Position numbers and translations under genes: made by a program. From assembly GCA_021734025.1 (NCBI GenBank), contig JAIPJS010000025.1, positions 1-50,338 of the forward strand: 50,338 nucleotides of DNA. The letters are read 5' to 3'. Shown here piece after piece: positions 17,254 to 25,713 of this stretch (positions within the stretch are counted from its first letter, which is position 1; the number at the start of each line of letters is the position of its first letter). The stretch is from Candidatus Neomarinimicrobiota bacterium (GTDB lineage: Bacteria > Fidelibacterota > JAANXI01). Below the pieces are notes generated by a model. It ran no database searches. It saw nothing but the letters and a program-made list of their open reading frames with translations, and had not been told where the DNA came from.

Positions 17254-17691
17254 TTATTCCATATTTGTTGGTGCATAGACTGTACCTGAAGTGGGTTCGT
17301 ATTTTAATGTAACATAATAATTAGCAGATGCTACAGTCGGGCCATCAATTAAATACATCGTCTCAGATGCATTACCACCCGCAGTGCTAAAAGTTGGAGT
17401 CGCTGGAATTGATTCAAGGGAACCAGATGGGTCACTATCTGTAATGCTAAAATCGTCACTTGTAAATATTGAATCAGCTGTCGTGAATGCTTCAACTGCA
17501 GGGTACTCCTGTGTGTTACCAAGGTGTGATACGACTGAGCTTTTCACAGCACCAATTGCACCTTTAAAGGATGAAGTCCTTGCATTCGTACTCAAATCAC
17601 TAAACCTGGGTATGGCCACTGCAGCCAGGATACCAAGGATCACGATGACCATCACCAACTCGATGAGGGTAAAACCTTTTGTGTTACGCAT
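17254..17691 (-). CDS. Type IV pilin-like protein
   Basis: A 145-aa pilin with leader MRNTKG|FTLIELVMVIVILGILAAVAIPRFSDL. The ATG at 17691 is chosen because AAAGGAG stands 7 nt upstream and the leader is of normal length; the longer frame adds 11 residues that overlap the Shine-Dalgarno. The globular domain is Ser/Thr-rich. It starts 33 nt after the stop of the preceding pilin, so the two are co-transcribed. Length and simplicity fit a major pilin (PilA-like); this cannot be proved by eye. Confidence 0.88.
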   Translation of the reverse strand: MRNTKGFTLIELVMVIVILGILAAVAIPRFSDLSTNARTSSFKGAIGAVKSSVVSHLGNTQEYPAVEAFTTADSIFTSDDFSITDSDPSGSLESIPATPTFSTAGGNASETMYLIDGPTVASANYYVTLKYEPTSGTVYAPTNME

Positions 17692-17724
17692 TGTTGTACT
17701 CCTTTTTCTCTTGTTCTTATTCAT

Positions 17725-18249
17725 TTAACCTGTCACCCGTTGAATCACACCCGTCTGGGTATTATAGATAAAACTGTTTACGCCGGTCGTAAGCGCCGTA
17801 TAGGTATATTCGTAAATCGGGGCCCCGTCCACGGTGGTACCGTTCTGAGACGCCACCCAGTCCTCTTCCGCCTGCGGTTCCCCTTCGGCGCGAATTTGGG
17901 GTGCACTCGACAACACCGTTCGCCATACCGCAGCCGCCGCCTGGGCGTCTGCCCGCTGACTCCCGCCCTGGGCTGAGGCAGCATCCTGGGGATAACCGTA
18001 CTGGTTTACATACGCATCTGCAATCCCGTCTTCATCGATGTGGATTTCCCCGGACATCACTTCGTCCACCCGGGCCTTCATATGGGTAATACTGATTGCG
18101 CTGGCAAAATTCCCCATGGTTGCCTCGAATACCCGGGATCTTGCAACGTCAGCAAGGTCGGTGAATCGCGGGACAGCTACCGCGGCCAGAATCCCCAGAA
18201 TCACAATCACAATGGTGAGCTCAATTAAGGTAAAACCTTTTCTGTTCAT
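17725..18249 (-). CDS. Type IV pilin-like protein
   Basis: A 174-aa pilin with leader MNRKG|FTLIELTIVIVILGILAAVAVPRFTDLADVAR. The ATG at 18249 is chosen over an upstream in-frame start because GAGGAG lies 5 nt before it. The globular part is Ala/Gln-rich in the middle (DAASAQGGSQRADAQAAAA) and ends YNTQTGVIQRVTG. First gene of a pilin pair or trio behind a candidate promoter at 18288-18303. Confidence 0.88.
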   Translation of the reverse strand: MNRKGFTLIELTIVIVILGILAAVAVPRFTDLADVARSRVFEATMGNFASAISITHMKARVDEVMSGEIHIDEDGIADAYVNQYGYPQDAASAQGGSQRADAQAAAAVWRTVLSSAPQIRAEGEPQAEEDWVASQNGTTVDGAPIYEYTYTALTTGVNSFIYNTQTGVIQRVTG

Positions 18250-18287
18250 ATCAGCTCCTCTATCCTTCAAATTCATGTATGTAATAC

Positions 18288-18303
18288 TTCAATTATAATG
18301 CCA
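18288..18303 (-). promoter_or_regulatory. Possible pilin promoter: near-match to sigma54 -24/-12
   Basis: Minus strand TGGCATTATAATTGAA aligns to the sigma54 consensus TGGCAC-N5-TTGCW, with GG at -24 and TTG at -12, but the invariant C after TTG is A. It also contains a TATAAT that could serve sigma70, though no good -35 is seen. The start would lie about 27 nt before the pilin ATG. A sigma54-type activator gene sits nearby at 20513-21919. Confidence 0.35.
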
Positions 18304-18410
18304 ATTCTAAAATGCCGGGAGATAAGGGGATATTCGTTCTGAGTACCCGAATATCTGCATTAGAATGTAACAGTTGCGTTTCCTTGTGTTTCATTTTGTT
18401 ACAGATTCAA

Positions 18411-18755
18411 CGGCAGTGTTAATGTGTTAAAGTGTTATTGTGTTATTGTGTTATAGTTGGTAGTTGTGGCTTTAACCGCGTTTTCACCTTCCGGGTAGCT
18501 ATTTTTCCCGGAAGGTGGCTAGCTTGCCTAGGAGCTACCCGCCAGGAAGAGCTACCTGGCGGGTAAAACATTTGCTTTCCCCTTCCGGAAAATTTTCGAT
18601 TCGTTCCCACAACACACAACCAACCACGAACCACAAACAGTTTTTTCTCCTTTTCTCCCTTTTTCCCTTTTCCTTTTCTCCCGCTTAAACCCGCTTCGCG
18701 GTCTTTAAGCGGGAGACGAAGCCCTTTATACCTTTACCTTATACCCTACCCTTTC
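18411..18755 (-). repeat. Composite intergenic repeat D-B-C-E between pilC and the pilins
   Basis: Read on the minus strand from the pilC stop: D (18724-18755), B hairpin (18680-18713, 10-bp outer stem CCCGCTTAAA/TTTAAGCGGG), C double hairpin (18487-18515 and 18536-18565), E (18411-18460). The E part shares CGGCAGTGTTAATGTGTTA with 49831-49849. The remaining 18304-18410 shows nothing clear. Confidence 0.85.
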
Positions 18756-18769
18756 TTCACTGTCGTTCC

Positions 18770-19990
18770 TCACATCGCCCCCTGAAAGGCGTCCATCAGG
18801 CCCCACATGGGGAGAAAGACACCCAGCGCCATAATAATCACCATCACCCCCATGAATATCGTAATAATCGGCTGGATAACCGCCATAATGCTGTCGGTGA
18901 TCTCCTCGATTTCGGATTCATAGTGCGCGGCAACCTTGGAGAGCATTTCGTCCAGGGCCCCGGATTCCTCGCCCACCTTAATCATCTGGATCACCAGCGG
19001 CGGAAAGAGTTTGGTCTCCTTCAGCGGCAGAGCCAGACCCTTCCCTTTCTCCACGTTGTCGGCCACCTGATCGATAGATCTTCCGATGACCTTGTTGCCG
19101 ACGGTATTTCCGGAAATACTCAGGGATTCCAGGATGGGTAAGCCGCTCTTGTTCAGCGTCTCCAGGATAAATGCAAACCGGGAGATTGACATAAGCCGGA
19201 TGATCTTGCCGAACAGCGGCAGCTCCAGTTTGATGCCGTCCCAGGCTCTGCTGCCGGCATCCGTATTAATCCACCGGTAAAAGAGGAAGCCAAATACGGC
19301 TGCGCCGATGAGTATATAGAGCAGATAGGCCTGAAAGAACTCGCTCAGTCCGATGAGGATCTGGGTCGGCAGCGGCAGTTCGGCGTTCCCGGAGGCAAAC
19401 AGGCTGGCAAATTTCGGTATCACATAGGTGACCAACACAACCATTGCCGCTATCATCCCCACAATTACGATAAGCGGATACCGCAGCGCGCTTTTTATTT
19501 TCGTTTGGGTTTCCTCGTCCCGTTCCAGCTGCTTCACCAGGTTGTCCAGCACCACATCCAGGTTTCCGGCGGCCTCACCGGCTCGCACCGTATTGACATA
19601 CAAATGCGGGAAAATCTTGTCGTGTTTCTCAATGGCATCCGAATAGCTGGAACCGGCCTCCACGTCGCGATAAATTTGCTCGATGGCCTTTTTCAGCACC
19701 GGGTTGTCGGTCTGCTCCCGCAGGGCATCCAGCGCACCGAGCAAAGGCACCCCTGCTTTCAGAAGTGTGGTAAGCTGGGCCGTATAGTTGATGAGTTCCT
19801 GCCGCTTCACTCCCTGGAGTTGCTGAAGAAAATCGTCGACGGGATTGGTCTTTTGCTCCTTCACTTTAATCGGGATCGCATCCAGACTATCTTCTATGTA
19901 TTCGTACGCCACCGCAACATTTTCGGCTTCGAATTCACCGGTCATCTCAGTACCGGCTTCGTCCATCGCTTTGTATTTGAATGTGGGCAT
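18770..19990 (-). CDS. pilC: Type IV pilus inner-membrane platform protein PilC
   Basis: A 406-aa GspF/PilC-family polytopic protein that couples the motor ATPases to pilin assembly. Two repeated GspF domains are visible, each with the L-x-x-G-x-P-L-L or LPILESLSISGNTVGN type motif and the GE-x-(A/S)G signature (RAGEAAGNLD at about 136-145; VGEESGALDEML later). Hydrophobic segments lie near 170-190, 222-240 and 375-395. N-terminal FKYKAMDEAGTEMTGEFEAEN is typical. Flanked by repeat blocks on both sides, separated from the PilB/activator genes by about 520 nt. Confidence 0.95.
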   Translation of the reverse strand: MPTFKYKAMDEAGTEMTGEFEAENVAVAYEYIEDSLDAIPIKVKEQKTNPVDDFLQQLQGVKRQELINYTAQLTTLLKAGVPLLGALDALREQTDNPVLKKAIEQIYRDVEAGSSYSDAIEKHDKIFPHLYVNTVRAGEAAGNLDVVLDNLVKQLERDEETQTKIKSALRYPLIVIVGMIAAMVVLVTYVIPKFASLFASGNAELPLPTQILIGLSEFFQAYLLYILIGAAVFGFLFYRWINTDAGSRAWDGIKLELPLFGKIIRLMSISRFAFILETLNKSGLPILESLSISGNTVGNKVIGRSIDQVADNVEKGKGLALPLKETKLFPPLVIQMIKVGEESGALDEMLSKVAAHYESEIEEITDSIMAVIQPIITIFMGVMVIIMALGVFLPMWGLMDAFQGAM

Positions 19991-20512
19991 TATTTAGTGT
20001 TCAAGTGTTATAGTGTTCATGTGTTCAAGTAACGGCGTGTTAGAGTGTTAGTGTTTAAAACGGTCATGTGTCGTGTGTCCCTCAATCATGTGTCCCAAAA
20101 TCTGGCTTGTTGGTGGTCCCGGTTGATTATCGTTCAATTGGTGTTTTCTTCGCGTATCTATGGGACTCGATTATTTTCTGTTCGTTGTTTTCAGTGCCTT
20201 CAGTGCTTTTCAGTGGTGAGTGTATTTGTTTTAATCCGTGGTCATCCGTTGTTGTCTGATGTTTGATGGTGGTTGTTTCATTCGTGATTCTTTGCGTATC
20301 TTCGCGGCTAATTTATGCTTTTCTTCGGTGCTTTTCGGTGTTCTCTTTGTTTTAATCCGTGGTCATCCGGTGTTTCCGCGTCATCTGCGTGCTATTCTTT
20401 CAGTTTTTAGTTCCCTTTTCCTTTCTCCCTTTTTCCTATTCTCCCGCTTAAAACCGCTGAAGCGGTCACTACCAACAGCTTTTCCTTCCTCCCTTTTTCC
20501 ATTTTCCTTGTT
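19991..20512. repeat. Repeat-rich spacer between the activator gene and pilC
   Basis: No gene is supported. It holds E-type GTGTTA/GTTCAAG units directly at the pilC start (19993-20058), an A palindrome (20453-20466), CCCTTTTTCC simple runs, and a 24-base direct repeat (20225-20248 and 20346-20369, TTTGTTTTAATCCGTGGTCA plus TCCG). The CCGTGGTCATCCG and CTTTGCGTATCTTCGCGGC style phrases recall short degenerate intergenic repeats seen in many bacterial phyla. Confidence 0.7.
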
Positions 20513-21919
20513 TCACTCTGCCCCGGTAACATCCAGGTTGTATTTATCTATCTTCCGGTACAACGTAACACGACTCAATCCGAGCTGTTCCGCCGCCCTC
20601 GACAAATTGCCCTCGGTCAGGTGCAGAGCGTGTTCGATTGCGGCGGCTTCCAGCTGTTCCATGGGAATAATTTCTTTCATTCTCCCGAATATTCCCCGCG
20701 ATTCGCCGTTGAATTCCCTGGCCTCACCATGCAGCAGATCTTCCGCCACCGGAAGTCCGGGGAAGTGTTCCGGGCGCAATTGTTCACCCTCGACCAGCAG
20801 CGAAGCTTGTTCCATGGTGTTCTGGAGTTCCCGGATATTTCCCGGCCAGTGATATGTGCGCAGCAGACGAAACACATCGTCCTCAATATGCTCCACAGCC
20901 TGGTTATTCTTTTTGTTAAACTGATGGACAAAATAAATTGCCAGCAGTGCTACATCCATGTTGCGCTCTCTGAGCGGTGGTAATTGCACGGTAAAGACAT
21001 TGAGCCGGTAGTACAAGTCTTCTCTGAATTCGCCGGATTCAATTTGTTCTTCCAGATCCTTGTTTGTCGCCGAAATGAGGCGCACGCTCGTGTTGATAAC
21101 CTCGTTACCACCGACGCGCTCAAATTCGCCATATTCCAGCGCCCGCAACAACTTTGCCTGCAGTACAGGACTCATGTCCCCGATCTCATCCAGAAAGAGT
21201 GTTCCACCATCAGCGATTTCGAATTTTCCCTTTCGCTGAGATTCCGCTCCGGTAAATGCGCCTTTTTCATGGCCGAATAACTCCGACTCTAACAAATGCT
21301 CCGGGATTGCTGCACAGTTCAGCGCCACAAAACGATGGTCAGCCCGGGGACTAATCGTGTGCAGCATCCGGGCAACCAATTCCTTTCCCGTTCCACTTTC
21401 CCCACGCAGCATAATGGAAACGTCACTGCCGGCAACTTTTGCCACCCGCTGGAATACTTCATTCATCGGGCCGGAACTCCCGATTAATTGCAAGGGTCGC
21501 CCTTTCCGGGAAATATCCCGACGGTAGCGTGCAACTACTTCGGGCACATTTGCACGCGCTGAAAACGCGCGGCACCTGCTGAGCAATAACTCGTCGTCTG
21601 CATCTCCGGGCACATATCCCTGGGCGTTTTGTTCCAATGATTTTGCCACGTCGCTGACGAACGTATTCTCCCTGGGAATTATGAGCACCGGTAAGGTCAG
21701 GGTGTCTTTCCGGAGATGTTTCAGGGCTTCCATCCCGCCCATCAACGACATGTCAAAATCCAGCAGGGCGAGATTGAATTGCTCCAGTACGATAAGTTGC
21801 AGAGCATCATAGCCTGACCGCGCCACCTCCACTTTTCCCAGAGATTGCAGGGGTGTGCGAAATTTCCGTACTGTTGCCTTTGACTCTGAAATCAATAATA
21901 TGGAATAGGAATCAATCAT
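20513..21919 (-). CDS. NtrC-family sigma54-dependent response regulator (PilR-like)
   Basis: Receiver (1-120), AAA+ sigma54-interaction domain (about 143-370) and Fis-type HTH (C-terminal, AEQLGLSRVTLYRKIDKY). Walker A GESGTGKE (173-180), GAFTGA (220-225) and GGTLFLDEIGD (238-248) are intact, so it should activate sigma54 polymerase. The receiver is degenerate. Asp54 of LLDFD is present, but the acidic pair is reduced to SES (ISESK), the Thr position reads IIPRE, and the conserved Lys before Pro is absent (GYVPGD). It may therefore respond to something other than ordinary phosphotransfer. It starts 2 nt after the pilB stop, so it belongs to the pilus operon. Pilin promoters are the likely target; inference. 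Confidence 0.93.
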   Translation of the reverse strand: MIDSYSILLISESKATVRKFRTPLQSLGKVEVARSGYDALQLIVLEQFNLALLDFDMSLMGGMEALKHLRKDTLTLPVLIIPRENTFVSDVAKSLEQNAQGYVPGDADDELLLSRCRAFSARANVPEVVARYRRDISRKGRPLQLIGSSGPMNEVFQRVAKVAGSDVSIMLRGESGTGKELVARMLHTISPRADHRFVALNCAAIPEHLLESELFGHEKGAFTGAESQRKGKFEIADGGTLFLDEIGDMSPVLQAKLLRALEYGEFERVGGNEVINTSVRLISATNKDLEEQIESGEFREDLYYRLNVFTVQLPPLRERNMDVALLAIYFVHQFNKKNNQAVEHIEDDVFRLLRTYHWPGNIRELQNTMEQASLLVEGEQLRPEHFPGLPVAEDLLHGEAREFNGESRGIFGRMKEIIPMEQLEAAAIEHALHLTEGNLSRAAEQLGLSRVTLYRKIDKYNLDVTGAE

Positions 21920-21921
21920 TC

Positions 21922-23592
21922 CTATGCACGAGTTACCCGCAACAACTCCTCCACGGATGTAATTCCATTGACGACTTTACGCAAACCGTCGTGTCGCAAG
22001 GTCGTCATACCGTTTTTAATTGCGGCTTTTTTTATGACGTCGGAGCTGGCATCCTTCAAAATCAGGTCCCGGATTTGATCCGTGAGTTCCATAATCTCAA
22101 AGATACCTATTCGCCCCAAATACCCCGAATCGCGGCATTTCTTGCACCCCACGGGCTTATGGAATTGGAACTCCCGATCTACCTTATCCAGTCCCAGGGA
22201 TTTCAATTCATCCTTGGCGGGCGTATATGATTTTTTACAGTGGTCGCAGAGTTTACGCACCAGTCGCTGGGCAATAATCCCCGAGGTAGAAGACGAGACC
22301 AAAAACGGTTCAACCCCCATATCCACCAGCCGGGTCAGTGCCCCGGCGGTATCATTGGTATGCAGGGTGCTCAGCACCAGGTGACCGGTGAGCGCCGCCT
22401 GCACTGCAACGGTCGCCGTCTCACCATCCCGGATCTCTCCCACCATCACGATATCCGGATCCTGACGTAAAATAGACCGCAGCCCGCTGGCAAATGTCAT
22501 CCCCGCTTTGGGATTCATATTTGCCTGACGAATGAGCGGCAGCTGGTACTCCACCGGGTCTTCAATGGTGATAATATTTTTTTCAACTTCATTCAGTTCG
22601 TTTAGCGAAGCATAGAGGGTGGTGGTTTTCCCGCTGCCGGTGGGCCCGGTCACCAGTACGATTCCGTACGGATTGGCGATAATTTGGCGAAGGGTCTTTT
22701 CCAGAGATTCGCTGAGGCCGAGATCCGAAAGTGTCACCTTCACCGACGTGGGATCAAGAATTCGGAGCACCACGTTTTCGCCAAAAACCGTCGGCAGGGT
22801 TGAAACACGAAAATCAATCGTTTTATTATCAATGCTCAGCTTGAATCGGCCATCCTGTGGCCGGCGCCGTTCTGCGATATCCATATCCGCCATAATTTTT
22901 ATCCGGGAGATTATAGATCCCTGGAGATGCTTGGGTTGGGTCCAGATGTCTTCCAGGATGCCATCAATGCGGTACCGGATCCGCAGGCTGTTCTCCTCCG
23001 GGTTCAGATGGATATCGCTGGCCCCCATCTTAATAGCCCGGTTAAATATCAGGTTAACGATATTAATAATTGGCGCTTCGACTTCGCCTTCCCCTTCGGG
23101 CCCTTCGTCCTCGCTCCCCTCGTGATACTCCTTCATCTGTTCATCCATCGATTCCGAACCGCCGTATACTTCGTCCAGTGTCTCCTGGATTTCGCGTTCC
23201 GCACAGAGGACCGGTTCAATTTCTAATCCGGTCTGGCGGCTTAAGTCATCGATGGCTACCACGTTGGAGGGATCAGCAATGCCAACGGTCAGGGAATCTT
23301 CAATCTGGAAGAGTGGAATCGCCTTGTATTTCCGGGCAAGTTTTTCCGAAATCAGGTGGGCCACATCCGCAGATACGATATAATTGCTCAGCGTGAGATA
23401 CGGGATATCCAATTGTTCGCTGGTAGCCTCCAGCCACTCATAGTCTGAGACATATCCCAGCTCAACCAGGGCGGTGCCGAGCGCTTCCCCGGTTTCTGCC
23501 TGCCGCTCCAGGCCCTGTTCCAGTTGCTCCTCGGTAATCAGCCCTTTATCAATCAGGATTTCGCCGAGTCGTTTTTTCTTGGTTTTTGCCAT
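21922..23592 (-). CDS. pilB: Type IV pilus assembly ATPase PilB
   Basis: Extension motor of the pilus, 556 aa. The N-terminal MshEN-type domain (about 8-140; LGEILIDKGLITEEQLEQGL) is a candidate cyclic-di-GMP-binding module. An acidic linker (150-172) follows. The C-terminal GspE ATPase has Walker A GPTGSGKTT (316-324), Asp box IEDPVEY (343-349), Walker B MVGEIRD (383-389) and His box LTGHLVLSTLHT. The zinc tetracysteine motif is intact: C449-x2-C452 and C483-x2-C486, placing it among extension rather than retraction ATPases. Follows pilD by 22 nt. Confidence 0.96.
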   Translation of the reverse strand: MAKTKKKRLGEILIDKGLITEEQLEQGLERQAETGEALGTALVELGYVSDYEWLEATSEQLDIPYLTLSNYIVSADVAHLISEKLARKYKAIPLFQIEDSLTVGIADPSNVVAIDDLSRQTGLEIEPVLCAEREIQETLDEVYGGSESMDEQMKEYHEGSEDEGPEGEGEVEAPIINIVNLIFNRAIKMGASDIHLNPEENSLRIRYRIDGILEDIWTQPKHLQGSIISRIKIMADMDIAERRRPQDGRFKLSIDNKTIDFRVSTLPTVFGENVVLRILDPTSVKVTLSDLGLSESLEKTLRQIIANPYGIVLVTGPTGSGKTTTLYASLNELNEVEKNIITIEDPVEYQLPLIRQANMNPKAGMTFASGLRSILRQDPDIVMVGEIRDGETATVAVQAALTGHLVLSTLHTNDTAGALTRLVDMGVEPFLVSSSTSGIIAQRLVRKLCDHCKKSYTPAKDELKSLGLDKVDREFQFHKPVGCKKCRDSGYLGRIGIFEIMELTDQIRDLILKDASSDVIKKAAIKNGMTTLRHDGLRKVVNGITSVEELLRVTRA

Positions 23593-23614
23593 GGAGTCAG
23601 AAATTCTTAATCAG

Positions 23615-24463
23615 TTAGTGGATGAATGAATTCAGGTACCAGTCCAGTATGGCATGGCCCCAAAACAAACTTAATACAGCCCCGAATGCCAGCGATGGCC
23701 CAAATGGCAGTATAGTGCCTGACCGCGGTGTTTCGCTCTTCGTTGTCTGGTTTTTTGCGGATTCGGAGGTCTTTGCTTCACTCCCGGCTCTCGGCGTCAG
23801 CAGGAGGTAAAGTCCGCCAAATACTGCGCCGACACAAAATCCCAAAAAGATCCCCAGGAACGTTAATTGCCATCCCAAAAATGTCCCAAACATGGCCGCC
23901 AGTTTAATATCGCCTCCCCCCATACTGTCCTGCTGAAACAACCAGTTTCCAAACAGTGCGATCAGGTACAAACTCCCGCCGCCGGCGAGGCCGCCCAATA
24001 CTGCCCGCACGATGCCGTCGAAACCCGGAAATTGAAACGCGGAGAAAATGATCCCAAGGATGATACCAGCGATAGTAATTTCGTCCGGGATAATTTGATG
24101 CTTGAAATCGGTGATTGTAGCCAACCCGAGTAAATAGAAGAGTACTACCAGGCTCACCGCATACCATGACAATCCGATATTCCACATGATCAACGCCGCA
24201 ATGAGGCCGCTTGCCATCTCAACCAATGGGTATTGGGCAGAAATTCGGTGTCCGCAATTCCGGCATTTGCCGCGGACAACAAAATACCCGAGAATCGGGA
24301 TGTTTTCCCATGGCCGGATACGATGTCCACAGTGGGGGCATTTTGAGGGTGGCGCAATCACGGACTCTTCCCTTGGCAGCCTGTAGATTAAAACATTAAA
24401 AAAACTCCCCAGGATGCTCCCGAGAACAAACGCCAATGCTGCAAGGATATCCCTACTCATCAC
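23615..24463 (-). CDS. pilD: Prepilin peptidase/N-methyltransferase PilD
   Basis: A 282-aa polytopic aspartyl protease that cleaves class III leaders and methylates the new N-terminus. Zinc motif C42-x2-C45 and C67-x2-C70 is intact. Catalytic aspartates are D119 (TDFKHQIIPDE) and D185 (MGGGDIK). Start MMSRDILAALAFVLGSILGSFFNVLIYRLP is typical. The substrates are the six or more pseudopilins of this window. The start overlaps the response-regulator gene by 11 nt. Confidence 0.95.
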   Translation of the reverse strand: MMSRDILAALAFVLGSILGSFFNVLIYRLPREESVIAPPSKCPHCGHRIRPWENIPILGYFVVRGKCRNCGHRISAQYPLVEMASGLIAALIMWNIGLSWYAVSLVVLFYLLGLATITDFKHQIIPDEITIAGIILGIIFSAFQFPGFDGIVRAVLGGLAGGGSLYLIALFGNWLFQQDSMGGGDIKLAAMFGTFLGWQLTFLGIFLGFCVGAVFGGLYLLLTPRAGSEAKTSESAKNQTTKSETPRSGTILPFGPSLAFGAVLSLFWGHAILDWYLNSFIH

Positions 24464-24845
24464 CGGCAGGCTGCTCTCCGAGTAAATCTTGCATATTCCG
24501 GAGTAATTCCTTGTTGTCCAGCGGCTTGGTCATGTAAATGTCCGCACCGGTTTCCATGCCGACTTCTTTATCGTGCTTTTCCGCGCGGGCGGTCAGCATA
24601 ATAATCGGAATGTCCTGAAACTGTTCGTCAAATTTCAGCAGCCGGGAGATCTTATACCCATTAATTTTCGGCAGCATAATATCCAGGATAACAAGATCCG
24701 GTTTTAACTCACGTGCCTTTTGCAAGCCGGTCATCCCGTCGTACGCAATTTCGATGGTATAGTTTTTCGATTTTAACAGGATTTCCAGAGCCCGCGCAAA
24801 ATCTTTTTCGTCCTCAACAATCAGTATTGTATTTCCTTCAGCCAT
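24453..24845 (-). CDS. Single-domain response regulator (CheY/PilG-PilH-like)
   Basis: A 130-aa stand-alone receiver with no output domain. Key residues are complete: acidic pair E11/D12 (VEDEKD), phospho-acceptor D55 (ILDIMLP), T85 (MLTAR) and K107 (TKP). Embedded in the pilus operon between the lipoprotein and pilD, it probably controls pilus motors by protein contact, like PilG/PilH or CheY-type regulators. The partner kinase may be the one at 33642-35621, but this is only positional inference. Confidence 0.9.
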   Translation of the reverse strand: MAEGNTILIVEDEKDFARALEILLKSKNYTIEIAYDGMTGLQKARELKPDLVILDIMLPKINGYKISRLLKFDEQFQDIPIIMLTARAEKHDKEVGMETGADIYMTKPLDNKELLRNMQDLLGEQPAGDE

Positions 24846-24975
24846 TTCTGCCTCCTAAGTTTGGCAATATCCCTCTTTCAGTTATCAGAGCAGCCCCCTT
24901 GGTTCTCCTGAAAGTTACCTCCGCTGGTGTCCGGTCCTCATGACATCGAACACCCAATTGAAACCGGCACAGGGA

Positions 24976-25713
24976 TTATTCTGCTGGCGATTCCATGGGG
25001 ATTTTTAATATCTGGTCAGGATAGATTAAGTCTGGATTGTCAATAATTTCCCGGTTGGCATTGTAAATTGCCTTCCACTGTTCGGGATCCTTATAGAAGC
25101 TGGAATCCGCGGCAATTTTCGCCAGAAAGTCTCCCTCTTTCACTACATACCTTTCAAAATATTGATCCCGCTCTGTCTGCAACCCCGCAATCACCGATTC
25201 CAGAGAGTCAACCAGCGCGGGGTATTTTTCCATCACGGCCCGCAGAGAATCAATCCGGTGCTGCAGGGAATCCAGCTTTGCCCAGTTCATTGCCGTTGGA
25301 GCGCTGGGCTCTTGCCTTCTCAGAGCATAGTGAAGGGGGATGTCTTCGAAAACGTACCGCTGGTTATCAAATTCGCGAATGGAAACCGTCAGTTTCCGTG
25401 ACTGATATTGAGCGTCCGATGTTCCCAGCACTAACGCAACCTGCTTGTTATAAATGGTGTCCTGGCGGGAGACAGAGAACTCGAGCATAAAAAACCCGGC
25501 GCTGTCCGTGGTGGTCGAATACGCCTGGCCCCAGTTTATCAACCGAACGTTGACATTCGAGACAGGGATGTGGCTTTGGCTATATACATATCCGGCCACT
25601 GTATATTCCCTGTTATTATCCTCGTTCGCCATCTGATTTTGGGAACAGCCGAACCATCCGACCAGCAACAGTACTCCACTGAACAGTAAAATTCCGTTAG
25701 TAATTGATTTCAT
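24976..25713 (-). CDS. LysM-domain lipoprotein with N-terminal Ig-like/carboxypeptidase-regulatory fold
   Basis: A 245-aa lipoprotein: hydrophobic signal and lipobox ending VGWFG|C23. Residues about 37-110 (YTVAGYVYSQSHIPVSNVNVRLI) look like a carboxypeptidase-regulatory-like beta-sandwich. A helical, probably coiled-coil segment (about 142-185, LDSLQHRIDSLRAVMEKY) follows. The C-terminal LysM motif (about 189-240, YVVKEGDFLAKIA then NPDLIYPDQILKIP) binds peptidoglycan. Its place in the pilus operon, overlapping pilT by 17 nt, suggests a periplasmic role such as anchoring the secretin to the cell wall, as FimV or TsaP do in other systems. The comparison is by role, not clear homology. Confidence 0.85.
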   Translation of the reverse strand: MKSITNGILLFSGVLLLVGWFGCSQNQMANEDNNREYTVAGYVYSQSHIPVSNVNVRLINWGQAYSTTTDSAGFFMLEFSVSRQDTIYNKQVALVLGTSDAQYQSRKLTVSIREFDNQRYVFEDIPLHYALRRQEPSAPTAMNWAKLDSLQHRIDSLRAVMEKYPALVDSLESVIAGLQTERDQYFERYVVKEGDFLAKIAADSSFYKDPEQWKAIYNANREIIDNPDLIYPDQILKIPMESPAE

